Assembly: GCA_020436225.1 (NCBI GenBank)
Contig: JAGQYE010000053.1
Span: 1-40,531, forward strand
Length of the DNA: 40,531 bases
DNA from: Bacteroidota bacterium
GTDB taxonomy: Bacteria; Bacteroidota; Bacteroidia; Chitinophagales; JADIYW01
Reading direction: 5' to 3'
A program made the position numbers and the translations under genes. Positions within the stretch are counted from its first letter, which is position 1, and every line of letters begins with the position of its first letter. Shown piece after piece: positions 1 to 9,116 of this stretch. The notes under the pieces were generated by a model. It was not told the origin of the DNA, did no database searches, and worked only from the letters and a program-made list of their open reading frames with translations.

Positions 1-2120
1 GCAAATAAATCTCTAATAACATCATACGCTTTTATGTAAGTAACCGGATTACTACGCGAACTTTTTCCAATCGGATTTTGGTCAATGTATTCTACTTTTT
101 TTAGCTTGTTTTTATAACCGATAATTTCTTTAAAATTTCCGGGTTTTTCGCCATGACCTTCTAACTGCACTTGCAAAAACGGATACAAAATTTGTTTTAC
201 TAAAGTTGTTTTACCTGAACCGGAAACACCTGTAATTACAGTCAATGCATTGAGCGGAATTTTAACATCAATATTTTTAAGATTGTGTTGTCTGGCACCT
301 TTTATTTCAATAAAGTTGATTGGATTTCGTCTTTGTTTTGGCACTTCAATATTCAACTTTCCGGTTAAATATTTTGTGGTTAAACTACTTGGATTTTTGA
401 TGATATCATCAGCATTTCCGGCAAATACAATTTCGCCACCTAATGTGCCTGCATGCGGACCAACATCAATTAAATAATCGGCAGCGCGAATAGCATCTTC
501 TTCGTGTTCAACAACAATTACAGTATTGCCTAAATCACGTAAATATTTTAAAATTTGGATGAGTTTTCCCGTGTCATGCGGATGCAAACCGACGCTGGGT
601 TCATCTAAGATATATAATGAGCCTGTTAAATTGCTCGCCAAAGTGCGTGTTAAGTTTATACGTTGCGATTCGCCACCTGAAAGTGTGTTGGAAAAACGAT
701 TGAGTGTTAGGTATTCTAAGCCAACGTCCATCATAAATTGTAGTCGATGTTTTATTTCTGTCAATATCCTATCCGCAATAATTTTTTCTTTCTCTGATAT
801 AATTCTTGTGCTTGGATTTTCTTGAAAAAATTGTTGAAAATGCTCGTATAAATTTTTGATTGGCATCTCTAATAAATCGCCGATAGATTTGCTGGCAATT
901 TTTACATATTCTGTATCTGAGCGCAAGCGTGTGCCGTTGCATTCGTCGCACTTTGTTTTGCCTCTATATCTTGCCAATAATACGCGATATTGAATTTTAT
1001 ATGTTTGCGATTCAACATCTTTAAAAAATGCATTAATTCCTTGAAAATATTCATTGCCTTTCCAAAGTGTTTGATATTGTTCTTTGCTTAATTCGATAAT
1101 AGGTTTATGTATTGGAAAATTGCACTTCGAAGCACCGAGAATAAGTTGTTTTTTCCAAGTGCTTGAACTTTCTCCTTTCCAACACACTACAGCATCTTGA
1201 TAAACAGATAAATTCTTGTCGGGAATTACTAAATCATGATCGACACCTAAAATATTTCCAAATCCTTCGCACTTATTACACGCACCAAAAGGCGAATTGA
1301 AATTAAAAAATTGAATATTTGGTGTTTCAAATGCAATGTCGTCTAATTCAAATTTATTGCTGAAGATTTTTCGCTTTTTTTGTGGAATATCAATAATACA
1401 AATTCCTTCTCCTTCAGAAAAAGCCAAACTAATTGAGTCTGCTAAACGATACAGATTTTCTTCAGATTGCTCGGCAGTTGCTCTATCTATCAGAATAAAA
1501 AAAGTTGCTTGTTTAGTTGATTTAGTTTGAAGATAATCCTCAATGCGAGCCACTTCGTCATTAATCAAAATACGTTGAATACCATCACTCAGCAAGGTTT
1601 CTAAATGTCGAGATGAAGTATCATTAAGTGGTGTTAAAATTTGGAGTTTTGTATCTTCTTTTAATGTTTTTATATAATCTATAACATCAGCAACATCGTG
1701 CTTTTTTACTTCCTTTCCTGAAATCGGAGAATACGTTCTTCCAATTTTTGCATACAACAAACGTAGATAATCGTAAATTTCAGTAAGCGTACCAACAGTG
1801 CTTCTCGTTGTACCAACAGAAGTCTTTTGTTCAATAGCAATAGCAGGCGAAAGTCCTTTGATATAATCAACATCTGGTTTGTCCATTCTATCTAAAAACT
1901 GACGAGCATAAGAAGATAACGACTCGACATATCGGCGTTGTCCTTCGGCAAATAAAGTATCAAAAATTAATGATGATTTTCCGGAACCTGAAACACCTGT
2001 AACCACCACAAATTTATTTCTTGGAATTTCAACTGATACATTTTTTAAATTGTGTGTTCGTGCACCTTTTACACTAATTTTCAACTCCCTATTTTTCGTT
2101 ATTTTTTCCTTACTAGGCAT
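1..2120 (-). CDS. uvrA: UvrA, excinuclease ABC subunit A (3' end cut by window edge)
   Basis: UvrA is the damage-sensing ATPase of nucleotide excision repair and works with UvrB in the cytoplasm. The first 706 codons of a normally ~940-residue protein are present; the gene runs off the left edge before the second zinc module. Visible are the first Walker A (GVSGSGKSS, about residue 35), the [12 protein letters not shown] block, the CNKCEGFG and CDECNGTRL cysteine pairs, the first ABC signature [11 protein letters not shown], Walker [12 protein letters not shown], and the second Walker [10 protein letters not shown]. The first CxxC pair of the classical N-terminal zinc finger is absent: the segment reads FELDDIAFE. 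The ATG at 2118-2120 is the most upstream start that fits the family's N-terminus. The gene is divergent from the sigma factor. Identity is very secure. Confidence 0.97.
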   Translation of the reverse strand, partial: MPSKEKITKNRELKISVKGARTHNLKNVSVEIPRNKFVVVTGVSGSGKSSLIFDTLFAEGQRRYVESLSSYARQFLDRMDKPDVDYIKGLSPAIAIEQKTSVGTTRSTVGTLTEIYDYLRLLYAKIGRTYSPISGKEVKKHDVADVIDYIKTLKEDTKLQILTPLNDTSSRHLETLLSDGIQRILINDEVARIEDYLQTKSTKQATFFILIDRATAEQSEENLYRLADSISLAFSEGEGICIIDIPQKKRKIFSNKFELDDIAFETPNIQFFNFNSPFGACNKCEGFGNILGVDHDLVIPDKNLSVYQDAVVCWKGESSSTWKKQLILGASKCNFPIHKPIIELSKEQYQTLWKGNEYFQGINAFFKDVESQTYKIQYRVLLARYRGKTKCDECNGTRLRSDTEYVKIASKSIGDLLEMPIKNLYEHFQQFFQENPSTRIISEKEKIIADRILTEIKHRLQFMMDVGLEYLTLNRFSNTLSGGESQRINLTRTLASNLTGSLYILDEPSVGLHPHDTGKLIQILKYLRDLGNTVIVVEHEEDAIRAADYLIDVGPHAGTLGGEIVFAGNADDIIKNPSSLTTKYLTGKLNIEVPKQRRNPINFIEIKGARQHNLKNIDVKIPLNALTVITGVSGSGKTTLVKQILYPFLQVQLEGHGEKPGNFKEIIGYKNKLKKVEYIDQNPIGKSSRSNPVTYIKAYDVIRDLF

Positions 2121-2247
2121 ATTATGGGCACAATTTTTGCGTTAATTACTGTTAAGAGTGTGAAGAACTCATTTTTGTTTATTAAAATTGACTTCTAATC
2201 ACCTAATAACAAAATTTCACGTTTGAAAAATTTTTACATGACATCGG

Positions 2248-2275
2248 CAAATTTAATCACTCTAAAAAAACGCAA
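2248..2275 (-). promoter_or_regulatory. Candidate Bacteroidota promoter for uvrA
   Basis: On the minus strand a TTG (2273-2275), a 17-base spacer and TAAATTTG (2248-2255) match the Bacteroidota TTG / TAnnTTTG layout. The leader to the uvrA ATG would be about 120 bases. The -33 triplet lies within 6 bases of the sigma factor start codon, so the two divergent genes would share this region. Motif match only. Confidence 0.35.
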
Positions 2276-2278
2276 CGC

Positions 2279-2857
2279 ATGTACTCTATTGTTCAAAGTG
2301 ATCATGAACTTCTCCAAAGGTATATAAACGGCGACGAAAAAGCGCTCGCTTTTTTATTAAAAAAGCATCAAAGAAAGTTATTTTCTTTTATTCTAATGCG
2401 GATGAAAGATCGTGCAGTAGCAGAAGATATTTTCCAAGATACTTTTTATAAAGTCATTGATAGTTTAAATGCCGGAAAATATAATGAAGAAGGTAAGTTT
2501 TTACCTTGGGTAATGATGATTGCCAACAATTTATGTATGGATCATTTCAGGAGAAATAAACGTATGCCGATTTTTTCGGATTGCGAAGGAAGAGAATTAC
2601 ATAATTTAGGACTTACTGCAGATGAAAGCAAAGAAGAAAAACTGATGCGCGAACAAAATATACAACAAGTAAAGTTGTTGATTGAGTTGTTGCCGGACGA
2701 CCAAAAAGAAGTATTAATCTTACGACATTATGCCGGTTTGAGTTTTAAAGATATTGCTGAAATGACCGGCACCAACATCAATACAGCATTAGGTAGAATG
2801 CGTTATGCTCTTTTGAATTTAAGAAAAATGATAGATGAGAAAGCGTTGGTAGTATAA
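2279..2857 (+). CDS. ECF-type RNA polymerase sigma factor
   Basis: A 192-residue protein with the two-domain layout of an ECF sigma-70 factor. Region 2 lies at about residues 20-95 and includes the core-binding and -10-recognition stretch AVAEDIFQDTFYKV. Region 4 lies at about 125-182 and has a helix-turn-helix around LSFKDIAEMTGTNINTALGR. It should direct core RNA polymerase to a specific promoter set. The ATG at 2279 fits the usual N-terminus (a short lead into LLQRYINGDEKALAFLLKK). No anti-sigma factor, FecR-like gene or two-component gene lies next to it: uvrA is divergent and cdsA is convergent 36 bases downstream. It is therefore an orphan ECF here and its signal cannot be inferred. Family call firm, regulon unknown. 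Confidence 0.93.
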   Translation: MYSIVQSDHELLQRYINGDEKALAFLLKKHQRKLFSFILMRMKDRAVAEDIFQDTFYKVIDSLNAGKYNEEGKFLPWVMMIANNLCMDHFRRNKRMPIFSDCEGRELHNLGLTADESKEEKLMREQNIQQVKLLIELLPDDQKEVLILRHYAGLSFKDIAEMTGTNINTALGRMRYALLNLRKMIDEKALVV

Positions 2858-2893
2858 GCAATTTTTCAGGAAGCAGATAAGGAAATCTTACTT

Positions 2894-3739
2894 TTATTTC
2901 ATAAAGAAAGTTAGATACAAGGTGCAAGCCGGCAAAGAAAATATCAAGCCATCAAACCTATCTAAAAAACCACCATGTCCGGGCAATGCCGTTCCGGTAT
3001 CTTTAATTTGTAGATTTCGTTTTATCATACTTTCTGCTAAATCGCCATAAGTGCTAGTGATAGAAGTAATAATTGCTAAGATGATATAAGTTGTCAAACT
3101 AACCGAGTAACCTGTCCATTTTGGAAACAACAAATAAACAATGTAAGCAAAGACTATTGTTGCAATCATGCCACCAAAAAAGCCTTCCCAAGTTTTCTTC
3201 GGCGAAATACGTTCGAATAATTTGTGTTTACCTAAAAATCTTCCGGACAAATATGCCCATGAATCATTTGCCCAAGCAAACACCATGATTGCCAATAAAT
3301 AATGCCAACTGTAATCGCCATCGTGGAATGCCAACAAACTTGCTGATGACAATGGAATGGCGATATAAAATATGGCCATAGAATTTAAGCAAACATTATA
3401 AAACGGACGCTCACTTTTAGTGTACATTTCTATTACTAACCATGTTAGAGGAAAACCGCAAATCAACGACAAAGAAATAAGTTTAATTTTTTTACTTGCT
3501 ACAAAAAAAACGATACCAAAAATTACAACGCTAAAAATGGTATTGATAAGCTTATAGGTGGACTTCCATTTCGGTGTGGATGTCAACAGATTATGTGTAA
3601 TTCCATGAAATTCATTAATGCATAAAACCACCAATAAACAAAATAAAATCAAGAAGGAATATTCACTCAACATTACTCCGCCTATCATTACAATCAAGAA
3701 AAATATTCCGGTAACTATACGTGTGCCTATATCGCCCAT
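2894..3739 (-). CDS. cdsA: CdsA, phosphatidate cytidylyltransferase
   Basis: CdsA converts CTP and phosphatidic acid to CDP-diacylglycerol, the branch point of phospholipid synthesis, in the inner membrane. The 281-residue protein is hydrophobic throughout, with about 7-8 membrane segments. The C-terminal family signature is complete at residues 237-263: S-M-I-K-R, then K-D, then LPGHGGFLDRFD. The preceding SPKKTWEGFFGG (179-190) is also typical. Length is normal for the family. The gene follows the CPBP protease gene on the same strand (84-base gap) and converges with the sigma factor gene. Assignment is secure. Confidence 0.95.
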   Translation of the reverse strand: MGDIGTRIVTGIFFLIVMIGGVMLSEYSFLILFCLLVVLCINEFHGITHNLLTSTPKWKSTYKLINTIFSVVIFGIVFFVASKKIKLISLSLICGFPLTWLVIEMYTKSERPFYNVCLNSMAIFYIAIPLSSASLLAFHDGDYSWHYLLAIMVFAWANDSWAYLSGRFLGKHKLFERISPKKTWEGFFGGMIATIVFAYIVYLLFPKWTGYSVSLTTYIILAIITSITSTYGDLAESMIKRNLQIKDTGTALPGHGGFLDRFDGLIFSLPACTLYLTFFMK

Positions 3740-3823
3740 GAGGTTTATTTATGATTTTAGGAAAGGATGATATTAATTTTACTACTCGAAATACAAACTA
3801 CGTTTCTCTTCGATTCCTAAAAA

Positions 3824-4747
3824 TTATCCTGCAAAGGTACTCTTTTTTCTTTTTTGTACGAAATAGTAAAAAATGCGACACAAAATTACAAATGCCACTG
3901 TATAAACGATTAATTCCCAAACTTTTGGCATTTCAGGTACATCTACATTCGATTTGTAAATTGATGCATTATTCAGATAAACTAAAATAACTTGTGTGGT
4001 ATTATTAACGGCATGCGCAAAAATACTCGCCCAAATACTACCTGTGTAATAGAATAAATATCCTAAAAACATTCCTAAAACAATGCGCGGTAAAAAGCCG
4101 GAAAACTCGAAATGTATTAAACTAAAAATAGTTGCAGCAACAAAAACAGCCAAATGAGCATTCCATTTTTCCATAAATAATTTTTGAAGTGTTCCTCTAA
4201 AAATCCATTCTTCTGCAATAGCCGGAATAATGCCAACGGTAATAATGTTTAAGAAAATAGCATACACACTTGTATCTTTCATCAAAGCATCAACTATCAT
4301 TTTATAATCTTCTTGGCTGCCTTTATAAAGTGAACTTATTCCAATCCATTCATTCACATAATAAATGAGATTAATACAAGGATAAAAACAGAGCAACATC
4401 AAAGGAATAAGCAAGAAAAAGAAAATAGGAAATCCTGTTTTTGCCGATACATAATCGATATAACTTTTTGTTTTTAGTTTACTAAAAATAAATGCAGGAA
4501 ACAAAAAACTAATTAATGATGCAAAAATTTGCGCATAACGCAATGCATTTAGGTTTTTTACGTCTGCGGCAATTACATGCATATCGGTTGCCTGATAATA
4601 CATAACGATTATAGCGCCGCTAACCAATTGTGCAACTAAGAAACAAAAGAAAAATATGGACAAACAAATCAATAATTGCACATAAAACGAATATGCATTG
4701 ATTCCTTTTTTTTCATTTAATGTTGCTTCCGACAAAATCTCTGTCAT
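3824..4747 (-). CDS. CPBP-family (CAAX/Abi-like) intramembrane metalloprotease
   Basis: A 307-residue polytopic membrane protein with the conserved motifs of the CPBP glutamic/metalloprotease family: EEWIFRG at 179-185 (the EExxxR motif), H212 in the SLIHFEF segment, and H245-x3-N249 (HAVNN). These residues would form the intramembrane active site. About eight membrane helices are visible, beginning near residue 22. Prokaryotic members include bacteriocin-immunity proteins and membrane-processing enzymes, but the substrate cannot be inferred here. Neighbours are cdsA downstream and dusB divergent. The ATG at 4747 gives a short charged N-terminus before the first helix. Family firm, function open. 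Confidence 0.9.
   Translation of the reverse strand: MTEILSEATLNEKKGINAYSFYVQLLICLSIFFFCFLVAQLVSGAIIVMYYQATDMHVIAADVKNLNALRYAQIFASLISFLFPAFIFSKLKTKSYIDYVSAKTGFPIFFFLLIPLMLLCFYPCINLIYYVNEWIGISSLYKGSQEDYKMIVDALMKDTSVYAIFLNIITVGIIPAIAEEWIFRGTLQKLFMEKWNAHLAVFVAATIFSLIHFEFSGFLPRIVLGMFLGYLFYYTGSIWASIFAHAVNNTTQVILVYLNNASIYKSNVDVPEMPKVWELIVYTVAFVILCRIFYYFVQKRKKSTFAG
3832..3839 (-). promoter_or_regulatory. Candidate -7 element upstream of cdsA
   Basis: TACCTTTG followed by CA on the minus strand matches the Bacteroidota -7 consensus TAnnTTTG. It sits at the extreme 3' end of the CPBP gene, about 92 bases before the cdsA ATG. No convincing -33 TTG is seen at the usual distance. Confidence 0.33.
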
Positions 4748-4750
4748 TCT

Positions 4751-4777
4751 TTGTAAATTTGTATAAAGATAAATTTG
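4751..4777 (+). promoter_or_regulatory. Candidate dusB promoter with duplicated -7 element
   Basis: TTG (4751-4753), a 16-base gap and TAAATTTG (4770-4777) lie 20 bases before the dusB start at 4798. A second identical TAAATTTG is at 4754-4761, within the spacer. Because this promoter lies inside the longer open frame starting at 4720, it argues for the 4798 start. Confidence 0.4.
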
Positions 4778-4797
4778 TTTATCGATTTAAAAGAATT

Positions 4798-5793
4798 ATG
4801 ATAAAAATCGGCGACATAGAACTTGGCGAATTTCCTTTATTACTTGCACCAATGGAAGATGTGAGCGATCCGCCTTTTCGTTTTGTATGTAAACAATATG
4901 GCGCTGATTTGATGTACACCGAATTTATTTCTTCTGAAGGCTTGATTCGACATGCAGCGAAAAGTGTACAAAAATTAGACATCTACGATTATGAACGACC
5001 GATAGGTATTCAAATTTTTGGCGGCGAAGAAGATGCCATGGTGCAAAGTGCGCAAATTGTAGAACAAGCACAACCCAACCTTATCGACATCAATTATGGT
5101 TGTCCGGTAAATAAAGTAGTTTGCAAAATGGCCGGTGCAGGCATCTTGCAAGATATTCCTAAAATGGTTCGACTTACCAAGCAAGTTGTTCAAGCAACCA
5201 AGTTGCCGGTTACCGTAAAAACGCGCTTAGGTTGGGACGATAACAGCAAGAATATTGAAGAAGTTGCCGAACGTTTGCAAGATATCGGCATACAAGCGTT
5301 GAGCATTCACGGACGCACGCGCAAGCAAATGTATAAAGGCGAAGCCGATTGGACGCTGATTGCAAAAGTGAAAGAAAATCCACGCATAAAAATTCCCATT
5401 TTTGGCAATGGCGATATTGATTCTCCGGAAAAAGCATTAGCCTACAAAAATAAACATGGCGTTGATGGTTTAATGATAGGACGTGCAGCTATTGGTGCGC
5501 CTTGGATTTTTAATCGTCTAAAAAAATATTTGCGAGAAGGCATTCTAATTGATGAGCCTTCTATCGAAGAGAAAATTGCAATCGTAAAAGTTCATTTACA
5601 AAAATCTATTGAATGGAAAGGTAATGCTTTAGGTGTGTTAGAGATGCGCCAACATTATTCTAATTATTTGCGTGGATTGCCTAATATAAAACCGTATCGC
5701 ACACGCTTGGTAACAAGCAACGATGCCGATGAAATTTTTTCTATTTTAGATGAAGTTTTACAAGAATATGCCGGCTTTGAAACTGTTAGTTGA
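4798..5793 (+). CDS. dusB: tRNA-dihydrouridine synthase, DusB type
   Basis: This FMN enzyme reduces uridine to dihydrouridine in tRNA D-loops. The 331-residue product shows the TIM-barrel start LLLAPMEDVSDPPFR, the catalytic cysteine in NYGCPVNKV (C102), the MAGAGIL segment, SIHGRTRKQMY and GNGDI for flavin and phosphate contact, and the MIGRAAIGAPWIF segment of the family. The open frame extends up to 4720, but that part overlaps the divergent protease gene and contains the promoter motifs, so the ATG at 4798 (MIKIGDIELG) is preferred. Length is typical. Subtype B is by general resemblance; the Dus family is certain. Confidence 0.94.
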   Translation: MIKIGDIELGEFPLLLAPMEDVSDPPFRFVCKQYGADLMYTEFISSEGLIRHAAKSVQKLDIYDYERPIGIQIFGGEEDAMVQSAQIVEQAQPNLIDINYGCPVNKVVCKMAGAGILQDIPKMVRLTKQVVQATKLPVTVKTRLGWDDNSKNIEEVAERLQDIGIQALSIHGRTRKQMYKGEADWTLIAKVKENPRIKIPIFGNGDIDSPEKALAYKNKHGVDGLMIGRAAIGAPWIFNRLKKYLREGILIDEPSIEEKIAIVKVHLQKSIEWKGNALGVLEMRQHYSNYLRGLPNIKPYRTRLVTSNDADEIFSILDEVLQEYAGFETVS

Positions 5794-5909
5794 GCTACTA
5801 TTTCTTTTATCTTGATTTTTTAAAATCGAATTTTATTGAAACATCTTCCAGAAAAAAAATGCGAAACCAATCATAATGTTTAATTTTATAAAGAACTTTA
5901 AAGAACAAC

Positions 5910-7118
5910 ATGTTTGTATTCTTAATTCTTTCTTTTCTACTCACTGTTTTTTATATCGGCATTATGTTGACGTATAAAAATGTTTGGCAAGAAGTAAAAG
6001 AAACCGAAGACTTAGCAGAGCATGTACAAACATCTATTTCCGTAATTATTCCGGCAAGAAATGAAGCTCAACATATTGGAAAATTATTGACTTATATTGC
6101 TCAGCAAAATTATCCAAATGAATTGTTAGAAGTGATAGTGGTTGATGATCATTCAGAAGATGAAACTTATAACATTTGCAAGCAATTTGCGTCAAATAAT
6201 ACATTAACACTTTCCGTTTATAAACTACAAGAATTAATTGAAGATGAAACAACGCAAGTATATAAAAAACGCGCTATCGAAGCTGCAGTACAAAAAGCGA
6301 AAGGCACTTTAATTGTTACCACTGATGCCGATTGTCGCGTGCAAGCAAATTGGTTGCGCAGTATTGCTACTTGTTATGAGCAAGAAAAGCCGAGCTTAAT
6401 TGCGGCTCCTGTTGGTTTTGAAAATGACACCACTTTTTTTGAAAAATTCCAAGCGTTAGATTTTTGTGGAATGCAAGCCATTACGGGCGCTTCGTTGCAA
6501 ATGAAAATGTTTAATATGGCAAATGGTGCCAATTTAGCTTATGAAAAACAAGCATTTTTGGATGTTGACGGCTACCAACATATCGACCAGAAAGCCAGTG
6601 GCGACGATATGTTGCTCGTGTATAAAATAGCGCAAAAATTTTCATCTAAAATTAAGTTTTTAAAAAACAAACAAGCAATTGTTTACACCGAACCGCAACG
6701 AACCATTCATAATTTTTTGCAACAACGTTTTCGTTGGACAAGCAAATCACGCAGTTATCAAGACAGAAGAATAACACTCATTTTAGGTTTGGTTTATTTA
6801 TTTGTGTTGAGTATTTGGATGAATACACTATATTTTATTGGCAGATCGGTGCTTTCTATTTTGTTTCCTGAAAATACTTTAATAGCATTGATTAATTTTT
6901 TACCTGTTTTTTTCTTCTTGTTTATGGCAATTATTCAGATAATTTGCAAATGTATTATTGACTATTTCTTTTTAAAATCTGCTGTTGAATTTTTCGACAG
7001 AAAAGATTTAATGAAATCGTTCTTAATTAGTGAATGTTGGCATATTTGGTATATTCCATTTGTTGGCACATTTGGCAATTTTTTACAATACACCTGGAAA
7101 GGAAGAAAATTAAGTTGA
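5910..7118 (+). CDS. Membrane-bound family 2 glycosyltransferase
   Basis: A processive-type GT2 enzyme of 402 residues. Membrane helix 1 is at about residues 2-22. The GT-A domain starts at SVIIPARNEAQHI (44-56), with VVDDHSEDE (77-85), the DAD metal site (139-141), GDD (231-233) and the acceptor motif QQRFRW (271-276). Three or more membrane helices follow from about residue 285. Such proteins transfer sugar from a nucleotide donor to a lipid or polymer at the inner membrane. It overlaps the next gene, a MurG-like glycosyltransferase, at TTGA, so the two probably act on the same glycolipid or glycan. Donor and acceptor are unknown. Confidence 0.9.
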   Translation: MFVFLILSFLLTVFYIGIMLTYKNVWQEVKETEDLAEHVQTSISVIIPARNEAQHIGKLLTYIAQQNYPNELLEVIVVDDHSEDETYNICKQFASNNTLTLSVYKLQELIEDETTQVYKKRAIEAAVQKAKGTLIVTTDADCRVQANWLRSIATCYEQEKPSLIAAPVGFENDTTFFEKFQALDFCGMQAITGASLQMKMFNMANGANLAYEKQAFLDVDGYQHIDQKASGDDMLLVYKIAQKFSSKIKFLKNKQAIVYTEPQRTIHNFLQQRFRWTSKSRSYQDRRITLILGLVYLFVLSIWMNTLYFIGRSVLSILFPENTLIALINFLPVFFFLFMAIIQIICKCIIDYFFLKSAVEFFDRKDLMKSFLISECWHIWYIPFVGTFGNFLQYTWKGRKLS

Positions 7119-8197
7119 ACAATCAAAAAAACATATTGGTTGCTCCGTTAGATTGGGGCTTGGGACATGCCACCAGATGTATGCCTCTAATTAATCTCTT
7201 AATTGAAAAAAAACACAACATCATCATTGCTGGCAATGGCGATTCATTTTTATTATTGAAGAAAACATATCCAACATTAACGTTTTTTGAGTTGCCGGCA
7301 TACAATATAAAATATGAATCCGGAAAAAATGCAGCCGTACAAAGTTTGTTGCAAACACCGAAAATATTACGAACGATAAAAGCAGAAAATAAAGCCATAA
7401 AACAATTTATTGAACAAGCACAAATCGACTTAATTATTTCAGATAATCGTTATGGAGTTCGACATGAAAACATCAAAAGCATTTTTATTTGCCATCAAAT
7501 TGCATTGCAAGCACCGAAACCATTTCAATGGATGAATGCGTTTTTCTTGAAATTACATTTACGACAAATTCAAAAATTTGATGAGCTTTGGATTCCTGAT
7601 GTTGAAACAGAAAACAATCTTTCAGGAAAACTATCACATCAAATAAATTTTGGAATTACACATAAATATATCGGCATACAAAGTAGATTCTTAAATTATA
7701 ATCCAACAGTTTCATTTATTGAAAATATAGATTTTGATGTGTTGGTTGTTTTATCCGGCGTGGAACCGCAACGCAGCTCGTTAGAAAAAAAATTGATTGA
7801 AAAATTTCAAGAAAGAAAAGAAAAAGTTTTGTTGATTCAAGGAAAAACGGCAACATTAACACAAACAAGCATCAGCAATATTACTATCATTTCTTATTTA
7901 GAAACAAACGATTTATTTGTTGCAATGAAAAAAGCAGATTGTATAATTTGTCGTTCGGGATATTCAACCGTGATGGATTTGGCTGCATTGGGAAAGAAAG
8001 CCATTTTTATTCCGGCAGAAGGACAAACCGAACAAGAATATTTAGCTGAAACATTAACAACAAAAGGGTTTTCCGTTATGTGCGAGTCAAATAATTTAGA
8101 TTTAGAAACAGCAATGGAAAAAATAAAATTGTGTCGAGGTTTCGGAAAATTAAAAACTGACAATCAACGATTAGAAGATTTTTTAAAAAGAATTTAA
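7115..8197 (+). CDS. MurG-like GT-B glycosyltransferase (GT28-type C-terminal domain)
   Basis: A 360-residue protein that opens with ILVAPLDWGLGHATRCMPLI, a GT-B N-terminal glycine-rich loop like that of MurG, MGD synthase and related enzymes. It has a C-terminal nucleotide-sugar site around CRSGYSTVMDLAALGKKAI and PAEGQTEQEY, typical of GT28. The open frame extends to an ATG at 7034, but that stretch lies wholly inside the upstream gene and encodes no family sequence. The TTG at 7115 overlaps the upstream stop as TTGA and gives a normal N-terminus. It converges with murI, 8 bases away. Likely role: the second glycosylation of a lipid-linked or surface glycan, coupled to its GT2 partner. Sugar unknown. 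Confidence 0.83.
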   Translation: MNNQKNILVAPLDWGLGHATRCMPLINLLIEKKHNIIIAGNGDSFLLLKKTYPTLTFFELPAYNIKYESGKNAAVQSLLQTPKILRTIKAENKAIKQFIEQAQIDLIISDNRYGVRHENIKSIFICHQIALQAPKPFQWMNAFFLKLHLRQIQKFDELWIPDVETENNLSGKLSHQINFGITHKYIGIQSRFLNYNPTVSFIENIDFDVLVVLSGVEPQRSSLEKKLIEKFQERKEKVLLIQGKTATLTQTSISNITIISYLETNDLFVAMKKADCIICRSGYSTVMDLAALGKKAIFIPAEGQTEQEYLAETLTTKGFSVMCESNNLDLETAMEKIKLCRGFGKLKTDNQRLEDFLKRI

Positions 8198-8205
8198 ATC
8201 AAGCA

Positions 8206-9024
8206 CTACTTAAACAAAGGCAAGTGAATTAAATCCACGGATTCTTTGTAGAAGAGTTGGGTTGTTTTCTCAAAGCTTTCGGTATAATCTGAAACATAGA
8301 ATGCACTTTTTCCTTTCTTTTCGTAATTGATTAAGCCGTTTTCTATCATAAAATGCTTGATTTGTGTAGCCACAATTTCGTTGGTTGCCAACACATCTAC
8401 TTTTTTATTTTTGGCGAGATAATAATCTTCTATTTCTTTTTTAATTAACGGATAGTGTGTGCAAGCCAAAATCAACGTTTCGATGTCTTGTAATTCGGGT
8501 GCACTTAAATATTCTTCAATTATCACATTAGAAATCTGTCCATCAACGAAACCGGATTCTATCATCGGAGCCAATAAAGGCGTTGCTAACTGATGTACTT
8601 CAACTGATTTATCTTTACTATTAATTCTATTGAGATATGCATTAGAATTTATTGTGCCAAGTGTTCCAATTACGCCAACTTTCTTATATTTTTTACGGAT
8701 GATTTCATCTACAACAGCATCAATAACATTAAAAACAATGGCTTTGTCGCCCGCCAAATTTTCCAACAAATCGAAGGCAACAGAAGATGCAGTATTACAT
8801 GCAATCACAATTATTTTACATTCTTTAGACAACAAAAATGAGCCAATGGTTTTGGTGAAATATCGAATGGTATCTGCTGACTTATCGCCGTAAGGTAAAT
8901 GAGCAGTATCGCCAAAATAAATAAGAGCTTCGTTAGGCAACTGCTGTAAAATGGCATTGGCTACAGTTAACCCGCCGATTCCGGAATCAAAAAGTCCAAT
9001 TGGTGCTTGTGCTTTTGTGTTCAT
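8206..9024 (-). CDS. murI: MurI, glutamate racemase
   Basis: MurI makes D-glutamate for peptidoglycan in the cytoplasm. The 272-residue protein carries PIGLFDSGIGGLTVANAI at the N-terminus, the catalytic cysteine pair C76 (ACNTASS) and C188 (LACTHYPL), and FGDTAHLPYG. Both catalytic cysteines are present and length is normal. It follows the ompH gene in the same direction, but an intrinsic terminator lies between them and only about 30 bases separate the T-run from its ATG. It therefore depends on read-through or on a promoter that overlaps the terminator; I see no clear TAnnTTTG there. Confidence 0.97.
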   Translation of the reverse strand: MNTKAQAPIGLFDSGIGGLTVANAILQQLPNEALIYFGDTAHLPYGDKSADTIRYFTKTIGSFLLSKECKIIVIACNTASSVAFDLLENLAGDKAIVFNVIDAVVDEIIRKKYKKVGVIGTLGTINSNAYLNRINSKDKSVEVHQLATPLLAPMIESGFVDGQISNVIIEEYLSAPELQDIETLILACTHYPLIKKEIEDYYLAKNKKVDVLATNEIVATQIKHFMIENGLINYEKKGKSAFYVSDYTESFEKTTQLFYKESVDLIHLPLFK

Positions 9025-9053
9025 TCTATAAAGTTCAATAATCTTCGTATTAA

Positions 9054-9092
9054 AACAAAAAAAAGTTCGTCTTGAATAAACTCGACGAACTT
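9054..9092 (-). terminator. Intrinsic terminator after the bamA-ompH operon
   Basis: On the minus strand a perfect 9-base-pair stem (arms 9084-9092 and 9063-9071, AAGTTCGTC / GACGAACTT) closes a 12-base loop. It is followed at once by a T-rich run (9062 down to 9054, TTTTTTTG then T). It lies 24 bases after the stop codon of the second ompH gene. Confidence 0.87.
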
Positions 9093-9116
9093 CTTAAAAT
9101 TATTTGGCAAACCTAT

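Noticed and set aside
250-1530. Several plus-strand frames of 60-100 codons opposite uvrA
   Set aside because: They are antisense shadows of a conserved gene and have no family features.
2124-2198. A 24-residue open frame (ATG 2124) between uvrA and the sigma gene
   Set aside because: No signal, motif or upstream site supports it, and it sits in a promoter-rich AT stretch.
5815-5835. GATTTT/AAAATC inverted repeat after dusB as terminator
   Set aside because: The loop would be only two bases, stem is all weak pairs but one, and no T-run follows.
7034-7114. Upstream extension of the MurG-like protein from ATG 7034
   Set aside because: The extra 27 residues are the out-of-frame shadow of the GT2 gene; the family N-terminus begins at the TTG at 7115.
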